DNA of 64,000 nucleotides from Struthio camelus (Eukaryota; Chordata; Aves; Struthioniformes; Struthionidae). The notes beneath the pieces were generated by a model. It did no database searches. It saw only the letters and a list, made by a program, of their open reading frames with translations, and was not told the origin of the DNA. A program made the position numbers and the translations under genes. The stretch's first letter is position 1. Every line of letters begins with the position of its first letter. The DNA is taken from assembly GCF_040807025.1 (NCBI RefSeq), contig NC_090951.1, positions 3,410,001 through 3,474,000 on the forward strand. The letters run 5' to 3'. Of this stretch, positions 38,301 through 50,590 are shown piece by piece.

Positions 38301-41300
38301 GCTGCTGGAAGTCACCGGGACGAGCCTCTAACCCTTGGTGCAAAGCCTTTCGCGCTTCTGCTCTGCCGCGGTGCCCATTAAAACCGGACTGGGCAGGAGG
38401 GGATGGGTTAAACCCATCACCCTGTTCTTCCTTTGCAGCTCTGCAGTTTTATTTTTGGAACGCAGGTATTTCTTTCACACGCTCGGGGCGGACAGCCCCC
38501 TGCACGCGGAGGGGGTGGTTTGCCGCGGCCGGGTCTGCAGCTGAGCCAAAGCCAGTTAGCTCAAAGTTTAGGGCTCAGACCCCGTGCCAGGGTGCTGGGC
38601 AAATGCACCAACTGCCATGGCACAGCCTTCCCTTCAGCTGGGCAGCAGCAGCAGCATGCTCCTCGGGAATTTACAAAACAGCTTTGAGCAGCTAACGAGG
38701 GGAAACAACTGCTGCAGCTCGTTAGCATGGATGATGCTCAGGTGTTTTTAGGTGCGGTGGCGGCTCAGCTGCAGGTTTGGGTGTCGAGGAGCAGAGAGGT
38801 CGTGCTGTGCTCTCTGCAGAGGTGGGATCGGCTGCCTGCGGTCCTGGCCGGCGCGGGAGGGCTTTTGAGGTAAGCTCCTTGCCGGGGTGGTTTCCGTGCT
38901 CCTCGCTGGCGTGCCGCGAGCAGGAGCAATGCTGGGCAGCGCTGTGGCCGCCTGGGAGAGGAGCTGCTGCAGAAATCTGGCTGTTGCGGGCTTGTGCGGG
39001 TGGGTTTGGGCTTTTCACCTCTTTTGCTAGCAGACAGGGAGGTTGGCCAGCTCCGCAGAGAGGCAGCCAGACACTTGGGGCCCTTGTCTGTGGGCTGCGT
39101 GCCTCGTCCCTCTCTGGGTGCTGCCAGGTTTTCTCGCAGAAAACGGAGGCAGGGCGAAGCAAGGCTGTGCGGCCCCGACAGCGGACCGCAGGCTGGGGAG
39201 AGCTATCGGGAGCGTGAACACGTGCTGCCGTGAACTCTCACCAGGGGAAAGCAGGGCGAGAGCAGGGTCTGCGGGTCGCGGGAAGGATGGAGAACGTTGC
39301 CCCTGGTTCGCGCCACGTCCTGACCTAGCAGCGCTGCCGCTCCCCGGGGCGTTGGGGCTAGAGGCAGCGAGCTCTGAGCTCAGCAGGTGTCGAGGGCAAT
39401 TGCACTGTGGAAACCATAAAACGCGTCCATCAAAGCGTCTGTGAGAGAAGGACACTTAGCATTGCTGAACCGGAGGGACCTGCTTGGGAGGGGAGAGGTG
39501 ATAGGGTTGTTAGGCCTCTGAAATGGAGAGAGGTAGTTATGGCCCCTGGAGCAGTGAGAGGTTAAAGACAGGTGGAGCATGGGGAAAAATTATAACGTGC
39601 CGTAAAACCGCAACTTTGCGTCCCTGGTTTCTGTTCTGGTAAGGGTTGCGTAGCTGGTGGCCCCGTGGCTGGGATCAAAGGAGGGGAGCAGGTGTAGGCT
39701 GTGTCCCTCCCGTAGCAAGCTGTAAACGCCTCGGACGCAGCAGGAGGGGGGCAATCGTGTGCATATGTGACTTGGGCTATGTTTGGATCCAGTTTTTAAA
39801 ACCGATAGCATGCAGGCTGCGCAGAGCCGGTCCGGGCTCTGCCTTGAACCCGAGTAAGCCCCTGGCAGAGCTGCTGGGCACCTCACTGCTGGAGCAGCGT
39901 GTTGCTAGAGCAGGGTGTAACCCAGCAGTTGCTTTTGGGGCATCGTTTGCATCTGCTTTTGCTGGCAGAGCTGCAGACCGCAAACCTTTTTGCTAGCTAG
40001 CAGAGGCAGCCCGTTGCTGGCTGCGGGGCTTACGTCGTGCCAGGGTCACCGCGCTGCGTGCCGTGCCTCCGCCGCTGGTGCGCGCACCCGTGCTGTGCAC
40101 CCAGGCAAAGGCACGTCCTCCTCCGGAGCAGCCGGCCACGCTCGGGAGCGCGCAGCCGCCCTCCGTCCGGGGAGCGGGGCTCCGGCCTCCGGACGTGCCG
40201 GGGGAGGGAGGGGAGTTGTGCATGGGAAAAGCGAGTTTGGCTCGCCGGCGCTGGCAGCGGGATCGATTGTTCTCCGTGTTGTCGCTGACCGAAGCAGGTC
40301 TCGTCCCTTTGCCGCGCGTGCCAGCCCGTCACGCAGCGGATGCTGCAGCCCTGCAGAAATCCCCGGGCAGCTCGGCAGCCGGGCGCAGCCTGCCCGCTCG
40401 CCCCAGCTAAGCGCTGGCATGTCGTGACTCCCTCTCCTCTGAATAAGCAAGCAAATTTTCCTCTTTTCAGGCTGAACGGTGTCTGGAAACGGTGCCGACG
40501 GGCTTCCCAAACAGTCACTTTGCTAAAGAGGGCTCTAAAATCATGGATCCGTGTCTTCCTTCCCTTATCTAAGTGACTGCAGTGCCAGCATGCTGCGTCG
40601 CCTCTGTACTTGCACTCGCGGGTCAAGGGGATGCTCGCGCTCGATTCGTCTGGAGCTTTCTGTGGTTGCTCAAATCCTTTCTCTCTGCCAAGATTTAAAC
40701 AGGGAAAATCCTCCCCTGGCTTCCCTTGTTTTCCCATGTTTGATTGCCACCCTTTCACTGCAGTGACACACCCCTAAGAGGCATCTGCGTTTTTTTTTTT
40801 TTTTTTAAATGCAACTTTTTGCAAGCATGTTCGCATTTCTGGACTGCTCTGAAATCCTGCTGTATCTCAAGTCAGGCTGTTCTTGCTACCTTCAGATGCT
40901 GCTTGGTGACTCACTGAATTTGCAGCTGGTGACCTCTCTCCTCAGCAGCGCCCAGACCTCACTGCAGGCTTTGCTGTCTGATCTCCATCCCCGCATCCTT
41001 GCCCTCGACAGGTTTCTCGGTGTTGTGCAGTGGCGGCGCGGAGGCGTTTTGTCTCCTCTAGCTAATGACGCATGCAGGTGTCCTCTGGAGGAGAAGTCCA
41101 TCTGTTCAAGGAGAAGGGTTCAGATCTGGGCTAAAACCTGGGCTTGTTGCTCCAAGCGTTTGGCCCAATTGAAGCTGAGGCTTTTCCCTTCTTGATCTGC
41201 AACCAATTAGTTTTCTGTGTCACGTTAGCACTTTGCGGAGAACACATGGTTCTCATTGCGCAGGGGTTATACCTGCTTTGGGCTTTGCAGCGGTGTAGAT

Positions 41301-42255
41301 CCGGGAGCCGCTCTGGTGGACGCGGCGATGCTGAGCACCCGATACCAGAATCGGGCTCCTTTGTGCGTGGCTCTGCCCTAGGCTGGAAATAGGGGGGAAA
41401 TACTTGCCCGAAGAAGACGAGGCACTAAGGGACATGCATGTGATTGCTTCTTGAGTGTCCTCTGTAATAGCAACAGCCTTGCAGCGCCGAGTCCGGACAT
41501 CCCTGTGCCCCTCCGTGGGAAGTGGCCGGGGAGAAGTCGGGCTGCGTTTGCCGCTCAGCAGCGGTGTCGTTAGCCCAACTGGGGATTTGGCTCCTTGCTT
41601 TTGGGCCACAAACTCCAAATGACATTTGCTGTGTTTTCAAAACACTAAACCTAGCTTTCAGTAGCTTACAGCTTTAGTAGTAGCTTACAGCTATTGTTAG
41701 ATAGTTTTTTTTTTCTTTTTTTCCCCCTTTCTTTTAAAAAAGGTTTCAGCCAAAACATCAAAGAGTTTTCCTGTTCTCGACTTAGGCATGTCCTGATGAA
41801 TCTGAGCAGCAGCAGCAGAAATAAGTGGATGCTTGAAAGCAAACCCAGGAGGCTCGGGAAGTGGGGGGTCGAGCCTGAATCCCCACACACGGGGCTGGAG
41901 CAAGTTCCTGGTGAGGGTACAAATACTGAGGTATATCACAGCGTGATGAGTAAGGCAACTGGGTAGGAAGGTCCCAGTTCATGGCTGGCAGTGCGGGAGA
42001 CTGGGGACCTCTGTTTGCATCTTTCCTTGTTTTTGAAGCAGAACATGAAGACCTTCTCACCGTGTTTTGAGTAAGGTGGCAGAGGCAGCGGTTGCGCTTT
42101 CTCCGCCAGGTGGTCTGCTGCTCTGCAGACGTGCAGCCCGGACGTTGTGTGTGGGCTGCAGCGGGGTGGCACGCGGGGAGGCGGCTCCGTCGGGCTCCTG
42201 CCGGTCCCAGAGGCGTAGAGGAGGAGCAGACGGGGTCTAACGCATCTCAGTCTTT
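38301..42255. other. Intronic DNA, no exon recognised
   Basis: Moderate GC. Poly-T at 40790-40806. A short local duplication of TAGCTTACAGCT occurs at 41653-41695. Open frames here lack codon bias or family signatures. Confidence 0.5.
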
Positions 42256-42650
42256 AAGCTTCCAGCTTGAGTTGTCTTTGGTGATTATTTTTGTGCAAAT
42301 AGAAACAGCTGAATGTGACTGACTCAATTGTTGCAATTGCTGATTCTAGCAGACACAAGAAGAAATTCAGGCCAAGGTATTTTAAGCCGACTTTACTAGG
42401 TTAAACTTGTCTTGTCTGCAGCAAATGTGTGTGTAAAGATGTTTTTAGTGAGGCTTGTGTTGCGTTTCAGTAAAGAAGCTTTTTTTCGGCGCTGGATGTG
42501 TGGCTGCTCTGGGAGATAAAGCCTGCCGCGGCTAAAAATGAATGCGTCTGGCATTTTCAGATGAGATCTCAATTCCAGCTCGGAGGTGGCAATATAATCA
42601 TAACATGACTTCATGTCTCGGGGGCACAGCCTCCCGCTGGATCGTGTTCC
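42256..42650. promoter_or_regulatory. Candidate intronic enhancer
   Basis: About 400 AT-richer bases. Includes TGTGACTGACTCA (AP-1-like), CAATTGTTGCAATTGCTG, TGCTGATTCTAGCA (close to a MAF recognition element), GATAAAGCC and GGCAATATAATCATAACATG. The density of recognisable cores in a GC-rich intron suggests a regulatory element. Confidence 0.4.
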
Positions 42651-45600
42651 CAGATGGCAAACAAAGAAACAACACTAGGAAAATGTGCCTCTGGCTTTTT
42701 CCTGCCGATGAGGTCACGGTGTGTTTGTCCGTGGGTATCCAGCGTGCTTGGTATGAACGACTGTAACCGGGCTGCAAAGCTCGACCTCTCCGAGCGGCAC
42801 TGTGCAGGTTGTCTCCCAGTCGTCCCGGCAGCCCCGGTGCCGGGGTCTCGGCTCGGGGGTGTGCACGTCCTCGGGTGCCACGCCAAGAGCAAAGGGGCTT
42901 TTTTGCTCGGGCTCGCCTGACCTTGCTGTCCCAGCTGTCCGAAATGCCAGGGCTGCCGCGCTGCAGCCAGCCGCGGCGGCCTCGTGCTGAGTGCGCAGCG
43001 CTCCAGCTGGCTGCTGTCCCCCTGCTTCCCGCTCCCCCTGTCCCCGAAGCGGAGCACGGAGGTTTGCAACCCCAACGCTGCCTCCCGGCCCCCGGGGGCA
43101 CCTGCCGAAAAGGTTGGCCCCAAACTGCCTGCTGGCTAGGCAAGTCTGCCTGCGTCCCGTCGCGCCCCCTCGGAGGTGGGTTTCACGCTCGACGGACCGT
43201 GCCGGTGGGAGCCCCTCGCGCACGGGCCGCGCTGGGGACGCGGTGACGTGTGCGGCGGGGTTTGCTGACGAGGCAGCAGGATTGCACCCGGGGAAAGCGA
43301 GCCACTCTTGAGGAGAGGGGACTTGGAGTTTTCCCCCTCGTGTCTTCCTCCCTAGAAACATCCCTTCTACCCCCGCTGCCTGCCGGGAGAGGGAAAGACT
43401 CGGCGCTCTTTCCCTGCGGTCGCTGGGGGACTTTCCCTGCAGCGACTGCGGGGAAAACGCTTTCGCAACCGTTGGAGCATCTTGCAGCAGCCTCCCTTTC
43501 TGCACCTCGTGCAAAGCAGTGAGGCCGAGGCGGGAGAAGGACGGACAGCACTGGCTGTTAGGAAGGGACAGATCTTTCATCCGGATACTTGGCTTTTTCC
43601 AGGCGGCCGGGAAGCCCCGTTGCAGCGGGCTGCTGGGAGCAGGAGGGCAGTCTGAGCCGCTCTCCGCCGAGGAGAAACCTCCCCGCAGCGGGCTGGCCTG
43701 GTTTTGCAACCGCATCGGTGACGGCAGGAGCGGGCTTTTGGCCACCGTCTCCCGCAGCGTGGAGCCGCGCGGCGCTGGGGCTCATCCCCATCTCGGGCCG
43801 TGGAGCTGGAGCAGGGCTGCAGCCCGTCCGCTGCCCGCCGGCCCGCGGCAGCAGTTTGGGAGCCTGGCGAGCAGATGCTCGGCTCCTCTCGGCCCTCGGA
43901 CAGCCAGCCGCACTGCTTAAATCTGAGTCAAGGCAAAAAAGGAAACCAGACACCAGCGCTGTCATCATCCTCGGCGTCTGAGCCAGGGTTTCGCCACCGG
44001 ACCCATCTGGGGCCGAGGAGACATCTCCTTCTCCCGAGCGGGTTTCGGGGAGCCGTGGGGTTTCCGCAGCATGCCGAGCGCGGACGCGGCCCCTTTGCAG
44101 GAGTTTGCACCTCGCCGGCTGCGGCCCTGCTCTCCTCCTCCTGGCTTGCAGCAGGGCTTTGTGGCTTTTTTAATAGGTGGTTGGGGTGCAGCGGGAACGG
44201 CTGGAGGTGCCCGCAGGCGGCGAGGAGGGCACGGCTCGGACTCCCCTGCCCCGCTCCTCCTTTCCGTAAGCACCTGGGCTTGCAGGGGCTGCATCCCTCG
44301 ATGTCCCGAGCCTGTGCATCCCCTGCTCAGGGAGGCGAGGAGCGCTGGCCGCGAGACCGCCGCGTTGTGACTCACCCTGGATGAGTAAGGGCCGGAGGAA
44401 GGACGCCGCGCTCCTCCGGGAGGGAGCTCCGTTTCCTCCCTGCCGGCGCCGTCCCCATCTGCTGCAGCGGAGACGCGGTGTTCGCCGCGCCGCGGGTCTC
44501 CGCGCCGTCCCCAGAAGGAGAGGGATGGCTGCCAGGTGTCGGCAGCCAAGCGACTCCCCGCTGGGGCCGTGCTGCTGTGCAGCATCTGGCCAGATGTTGC
44601 CCTGCCTCCCAGCAGTGCCTGCATGTGCACGGCGCTCTGCACAGGGCCTGTGGCTGGAAACGTCCCTGCCTTGCGGGGGGGGGACACACACATCGTCCCG
44701 CTCGGGGACGAGCGGCCGGAGAGCTCGCAGGGGCAGGAGCGCGTGCGTGCGTGCACGGCGGGGGCTGTGCGGCTGGCGGGAGCCCTCCACGCCTGCCTGC
44801 CCGGGGGGGCGCCGCGGGAACAGGCCCCCATTGATGGGGCGATCGGGGGGGGCTCGGTGAGGTCAGTGCCACCTCGGGCGGCGCGCTCGCCTCGGCCTGG
44901 CCCAGGGACAGGGCCTCTTTGTGGAGCAGCTGGGGGGGGGGGGACGGGGGGCATGCTCGGCGCTCTGCCGTCGGTGGCAGGCTCCCAGCCGCGCCGGGTT
45001 TTCCTGTGCTGCGAACAGCTGGAGATGGGAGACTTTCCAGCGGCACAATCCTCCCGGGCCCCGGCCCAGGGCTCTGACAGCTCCGCCGTCCCCCCCCCCC
45101 CCCCCGCTGCCGCCGCCAAGACAGGCTGCAGCGGCGCCTCGAGCGTGGCGTCCCGGCGGCTCCTTGCAGGGGGAGGCAGGGACGTGCGGGCGCCTTGTTT
45201 CAGCAGGTGCTTGGCCGTGCACGGCTTTCTGCGCCGCGGCCGCCGCAGCGTTTTGCAAAGCCCGAATGCAAAACGCCGTCACTCCCACCCGGGCTCATCG
45301 GACCGCGGGGTCCCGGTCCTTCCCCCGGTGCGATGGGGCGATGCTCGAGGCCGGTGGGGCGCCCTTGGCTCCCGCTGCCGGGCGCGCAGCTGCTCTCCTG
45401 CGCAGGGCTGGCGGCTCGGCCCGTCCTCCTGCCTCCCTCCCTGCTGCGCCGCGCCGCCCCGCCATGCGCTAACCTTTCTGCAGCGTTGCTGGGTAAACGG
45501 CCTCGTGCCTCTGGCGTGGCCTCGACGTGGCTCCCCCCACCCCGATCTTGCGTAGCAGACAGGGAGGAAGAGGAAGGCTCTCGCGCAGGGAGCAGGTGCT

Positions 45601-48600
45601 TCAGCCGGACGCGGGGCAATGCTGGCTGCGTGCGCCGGGCGCCTTGCGCAGCCTGCCACCAAAACGCCCGTTTCCCCCCTCTTCCTCCCCTCCCGCCCGT
45701 GCTAAGGCAAGCGCTGCCCGGCTTTAGTAGATCCCGGGAGGCTGAAGTCTGTCTACCCGTGGTTGCGGCAGCAGCTGCCCCGGCTTCCCCTGCAAACCCG
45801 CTCGCCTGCCGGGGCGGCCGTGGCCCTGGCGCGCTCGGCGGCACGGCCAGGGCTGCTCCAGCTGGAGGGGGGTCGAGGCGGGTTGGGATCCCGGCTCGGG
45901 CGCCGCGTCGGCAGTGCCCGCGCGGCGGATGGCTGTCGCCTGACGCGCTGCACCGTCCTGTCCCTGCTCGCGGGGCTCTGCGGGGAGGGAGCCCTTGCTG
46001 CGGCAGAGCTTTGCGCCGAGGTGGCAGCTAACGTGGCGAGGACCGCGTGGGTCCTGGACCTGGCTGCCTGCGGGGTTGGTGGTGACGCTCCTCGCCGCAA
46101 GGGACGTTCCCCGCGGGCGATGCCGCAGAGACCTTGCAGAGCTGTGACTTGCAGCGCCGGTGGGGCGACTCGGCTCTGGGCTTCAGCTGCAAAACTCTGC
46201 TTTGCTCCTTCGGGCGGCCGGGGGTGCAGCTGCCATCCTGCCCCTCGTGCTGCAAGAGGGGAGCTGGGACGACCCGTTTGACTTGGTCGGGGACCAGCTC
46301 GACGGCCGGAGCCCCTGTGACGCCTCGTGAAACAGGGCTGGGACCCGTTTGTGCTGCCCTGCGTAGCAGGCGGGGGGTTTTTCCTCCAGCCCAAGCGCTG
46401 CCAGGACGCTGTTTTCGGGTGCCTGCATCCGAGCGCTGGCGTCAGCTTGCAGGCTGCTCCCGGCGGGTTGCACCCAGCGCCTGAGCAAACCTCCGGCCGT
46501 CCTGGCGCTGGCAGCAGGCCACCACGGCCGCCCCCGTGGGGCCTCTGGCTGCACCTCCGCTCCGCTCCTTGCTCGGCATCGGGGGCAAGGCAGCCCCCTC
46601 GCGCCCGTGCCGTGCCACGCGCCGGGGCTCGGTGCAAACAGCAGGCAAAACCCTGCCGAGCCCTTTGTGCGAGGGCTTCGGGGTGGCCGCGGTGGGGTTT
46701 GGGAGCCCCCGCTTTCGGCCCGCCGCCCCCCCCCCGCCGCGGGGGCTGTGCCCGGGGGGAGCCGCCGAGCCTCGGCCGCCCGTCCGAGCGCCGGGCACCA
46801 GCTCAGGAAATCGCCGTCTGGCCCGGCGCTGCCTCTTCCCGCCGGCTCCCGGGCGGGCGTGCAGGTGGGAGCCGGGGCTCAGCCCGCTGCCGGGCGTCCC
46901 CCCCCCACTCCCGGTGCCAACCCCTGGATAAACCGCTTTGCCACCGATGCGCGGTGTGACCCTGGGCACGTCCCTCCCGCTGGTGGGGACCTCAGCGCGG
47001 GGACTGTTTCCTTCCCAAAGAGCCGAGATCTGGGGCACGAGGGGAGAGATGAGCAGGGAGGGTGGTGGTGCTGCGTGGTGGGCTGTTCCCAGCACCGCGG
47101 CTGCCCCGTGGGCCCCCCCCCTCTCCCCCGAGGCCTGGGATGCTGCGGCTGCCGCCGCCGGAGTCTCGGCGGGGACCTTGGAGCTGAGAAGGTTTTGGTT
47201 GTGGCCGAGCATCAGCCTTTTGTTCGGCAGTTTGCAGCAGGGTGGACGGATGGACGGACCAAGGGACGGGCGGGCGGGCAGCTGCGTGCGGCACAAGGCG
47301 TCTCTGGTGCCGGGCGAGCAGCAAATTGCCACCATCAGGTTCCATCTGCCTGCAGCACGTTGCCGGCTGAGAAGCTTTTCATCATATGACGATCAAGCGC
47401 TAGTGATTTCAGTTATTAGCCTGGCCAGGAAAAAAAACCCCATATATTTTATATATATATATGTATGTCTTCCACCCTGTCTCCTTGTCTTTGCTGCTAA
47501 AACAGCTGCGTTTTCTTCTTCCCCCCCTGCTTCAGAATAACTAGCGTGTGTTATCCCGAAGTGAAAACTCAGGGAAGACAAGGCCCTTCAGTTTTCCTGG
47601 GAGGTGAACTTGCCAAGGTCAACCCCGGGCAGGGACGGAGGGACCGGCTGCCTGGCGGGCCAGCAGCAGCGCCTGGGTTTCGCAGCGCGTTGCGCCCCGG
47701 CTGGCTCGTGGGTGCTGGTTGCGCCTCGGAGGCGCGGGGCTCTGCTCGCCCTCGGCCGGGGTGCGGGCCTGGCGGGTCCCGGCACCGGCTCGCCGGGGGA
47801 AGCCGCCTCTCCTGCCTTCGGATACGCTCCAGATGCCCTGGCTGTGGTGTCTCTGGAGCGGGAGATGAATCCGCTCCTGTCGTCTTCTGTTTGCAGTCCA
47901 GAACATCTGCGCAGTAACTAGGAAATCTGGCCTTTCTCCTGCTTCTCAGCCAGGTCCTGTCAGTTCTTTCCTCTCCCCAAAAAGGACTTTTTTTTTTGTT
48001 TTTTTTTTTTTTCTTCCCTCCACTACTTGCGCAGTGTAACCTGCTCCCTCTCTGCTCGCTCCGGGGGTCGGGGCCCTGCCTGGCTTTTCCTCCTCGTGGC
48101 AGGCGCAGCTGTAGCAAAGCTGCCCGTGGCGCTGGGGGGGGGTTGCAGGGCAGAGCCCCGGCGGGTAGCTGGTGTCGCAGGCGGTGCGAGGACACTTTGG
48201 TGTCACGGTGGCCCCGCAAGGGAGCGAGCCCCTGCGTCACCTGTTTGTTCCAGCTGTGCTTCCCTCCCCGGTGCCCCGTCCTGGTACTCCCCAGGCCTGA
48301 TCCCGTATCCCTCGGTGCAGAGCCCCGGGGGGCTGGCCACGCTTGCAGCGTGCATGGGGCTGCGCAGAGCCTTTGCTGCCAGGGGCCCGCTCCCAAGAGC
48401 TTGCACGGCCCCTCTGAACACGCAGCTCGCAGCGATCCCGCCGGCCGCGGTGCTGGGTCCCTCCTCGGACGCCCGCGGCACGACGGCAGGCACGGTCCCG
48501 CGGCCGCCGAGCCGGGCCTCCTCGGGCGTTGCACAAGAGCTTTGCAGGACCCCCCGGCCGCAGGAGCCGACAGGCGCGTGCAAACCTGCGGCCGCCGCAA

Positions 48601-49500
48601 CCCGACTTGAGCGCGTCCGCGGAGCGCCAGCCGCGCTCCTTGCTCTCTCGCGCTCCCTTCTCCGTTAGGTAGCTTTTTTCTTTTTCCTCCTCTTCTGCTC
48701 TGCTTTTTTTTTTTTTTCTTTTTTGGCCCTGTGCTAAATTTCTCCCCTCGCTGCCCTGTGTCTGGTGGCGCTGGCTCCGTGCCCGGTGCCCGAGGTCTTG
48801 CAGCACCCGGAGGCGGCTGCAGGGGCGGCGTTGGGGGGGTGCGCTGATGCCCTTGGGGAAGCGGCTGAGCGTGCAGGCTGTGCTGTCTGCCCGTGGGCTT
48901 CCTCCGGCTGCGCCCGGGGCGGAAGAGCCTCCCCGGGGCAGCTGGCACCTCTCTGCAGCCGGAGCGGTTTTTGGGGTGGGTGCGTGGCCCGGAGGAGAGC
49001 GCCCGGCAGCTCCGGGCACCTGGAGGCGACGTGCCCGCGCCGGCCCCAGCCCGGTGAGCTGGATCCGCAGCTGCTCTTCCTGGCCGGTCTGCGGCTTCTC
49101 CGCTGCGGTCACCGGCGTGCCGGGCCAGCCGGGGTCCGGCTCGGAGCAGCTGTTGGGCCCTTTTATTTTTAATTCCCGTGGGGCGGACGGAGAGGGGAGG
49201 GAGGGCAGCGGCGCGGATGAGGATTTCCCCCTGCATGGGCAGCGCCGGGTGAGCTGGAGACCTCTCGGGATCCCCCCCCCCTTTCCTGTTGTCCTCCCGT
49301 TTTGGGCCAAAATACGTATCTGGTGGGCGGCTGCAAAAATAGCGCTTGGTTGGAGTTAGGAGGGTGGCGGGGAAGGGCTGGGAGGGGGCCGGGGTGCGGG
49401 GGGCAGGTCCGGTTTCTCCCTTTCCTGGAGGAATTAGGGAGGCCACATGCTGCCAGGAGTGTTTGGCTGGTAGAGGCAAGCGGAGGCTCCGAGGAGGCGA
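42651..49500. other. GC-rich intronic DNA, no exon recognised
   Basis: Long overlapping frames on both strands reflect base composition. Contains an AT dinucleotide run at 47445-47463, poly-T tracts near 47990-48013 and 48700-48722, and a poly-C run at about 45090-45103. I see no gene. Confidence 0.5.
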
Positions 49501-49504
49501 GCAG

Positions 49505-49740
49505 GCGTCCGCACAGATGGAAATTTGATCACCCACGGCTCAACAGATTGTTTGATTTATTTTAAAATCAAGCAGATGGCTGCAACAGGAGTTTGTTTAA
49601 GTTCAGCTCCGAGCTGGGCCAACGGCCAGGATGCTCGGGGGGGGGGGGGGTTGGGGGGGGGGAAGAGGAGGCGTGCCAAAAAATGTTCAATGACTTTGGT
49701 CATCAACCACCTCTTTGCCTCCTCGCCGCTCCCGCGCGCC
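49505..49740. promoter_or_regulatory. Candidate intronic regulatory element
   Basis: AT-richer block with GGAAATTTGATCACCC, a TTGATTT-attta-AAATCAA type hairpin at 49552-49571, and ATGTTCAATGACTTTGGTCA. A poly-G stretch splits it near 49637-49662. No coding signal. Confidence 0.35.
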
Positions 49741-50499
49741 CCGGCTCCCCCTCTTATCGCATCCTTTCCCCCAGCTCTTGGCTCTCGCCTCTCGCTTTGT
49801 CTCTCCGGGGGTGCGCGCACGCACTTGCCCTCGGCTTTTCCTCCCCGGCTCGCTCTGGTGCGTTTAACTCTCCCTCGCCCACCCCGTTTCGCTGCCCGGC
49901 GCGGGGGCGTCCTGGGCGCGGGGAGAAGACCCCGAAGCGGTGAGGGACGGCTCCGAGCGGAGGCAGGGATGCAGCCCCCGGAGCGCCTGCGGCCCCGCCG
50001 GGACGGGGATGCTCTCGCCGGGCAGGGAGCCCTGGCGTCGCCCGCCGGGGCGAGCGGGCACGTCGCCCTGTCCGGGTGCTGGGAGAAGGAGGGACCCTCC
50101 CTGCGCGTCCTCGGGGTCTGCCTGGGGCCCGTGCCGGGTGGGAAGGGTGGAGGAAGGGGCTTTGGAGCTGGGCACGGCGCTCGGAGAGACGGCGGGATGG
50201 CCGGAGCTGCTGCCTGTGCCGGCTGCCTCCCCGCCGCGTGCCTGGGCGATGCTCCGGGAGCACCGGGCGCCCCTCGGCGGCCCCGGGCCGCGGACCTGGC
50301 CGGCCCCCGGCGTGGGAAAGACCCACCTCTTGCCGTGCGTTTTCCCACCGGGGCGATGGCCTCCGAGGCGGCCGCTTTGCAGGCGCTGGCCTCGCGGCGT
50401 GGCCCTGCCTGGGCGAGGGGGCCGGCGAGGCTTTCGGGAGGCTGCCCGCTCCCGCCGGGGCCCGAAAGGGTTAAGGCAGGAGAAGGAAAACAAGAGTGC

Positions 50500-50590
50500 T
50501 GCAGGGCCTGGGTGGCTGACAAGCCAAACAACTGTTTTTGACTCACTGTTGCCGCCTTGCCAAGTGCAATTGCTTCCACATTCTCGTCCC
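50500..50590. promoter_or_regulatory. Small candidate regulatory element
   Basis: AAACAACTGTTTTTGACTCA (MYB-like and AP-1-like cores) and TTGCCAAGTGCAATTGCTTC stand out against GC-rich flanks. Confidence 0.3.

Noticed and set aside
47569..49536. 655-codon minus-strand open frame
   Set aside because: Arg/Pro/Gly/Ala-rich with no domain, and crossing poly-T/poly-A tracts read as Lys runs. A frame on the other strand overlaps it. Stop codons are rare at this GC content.
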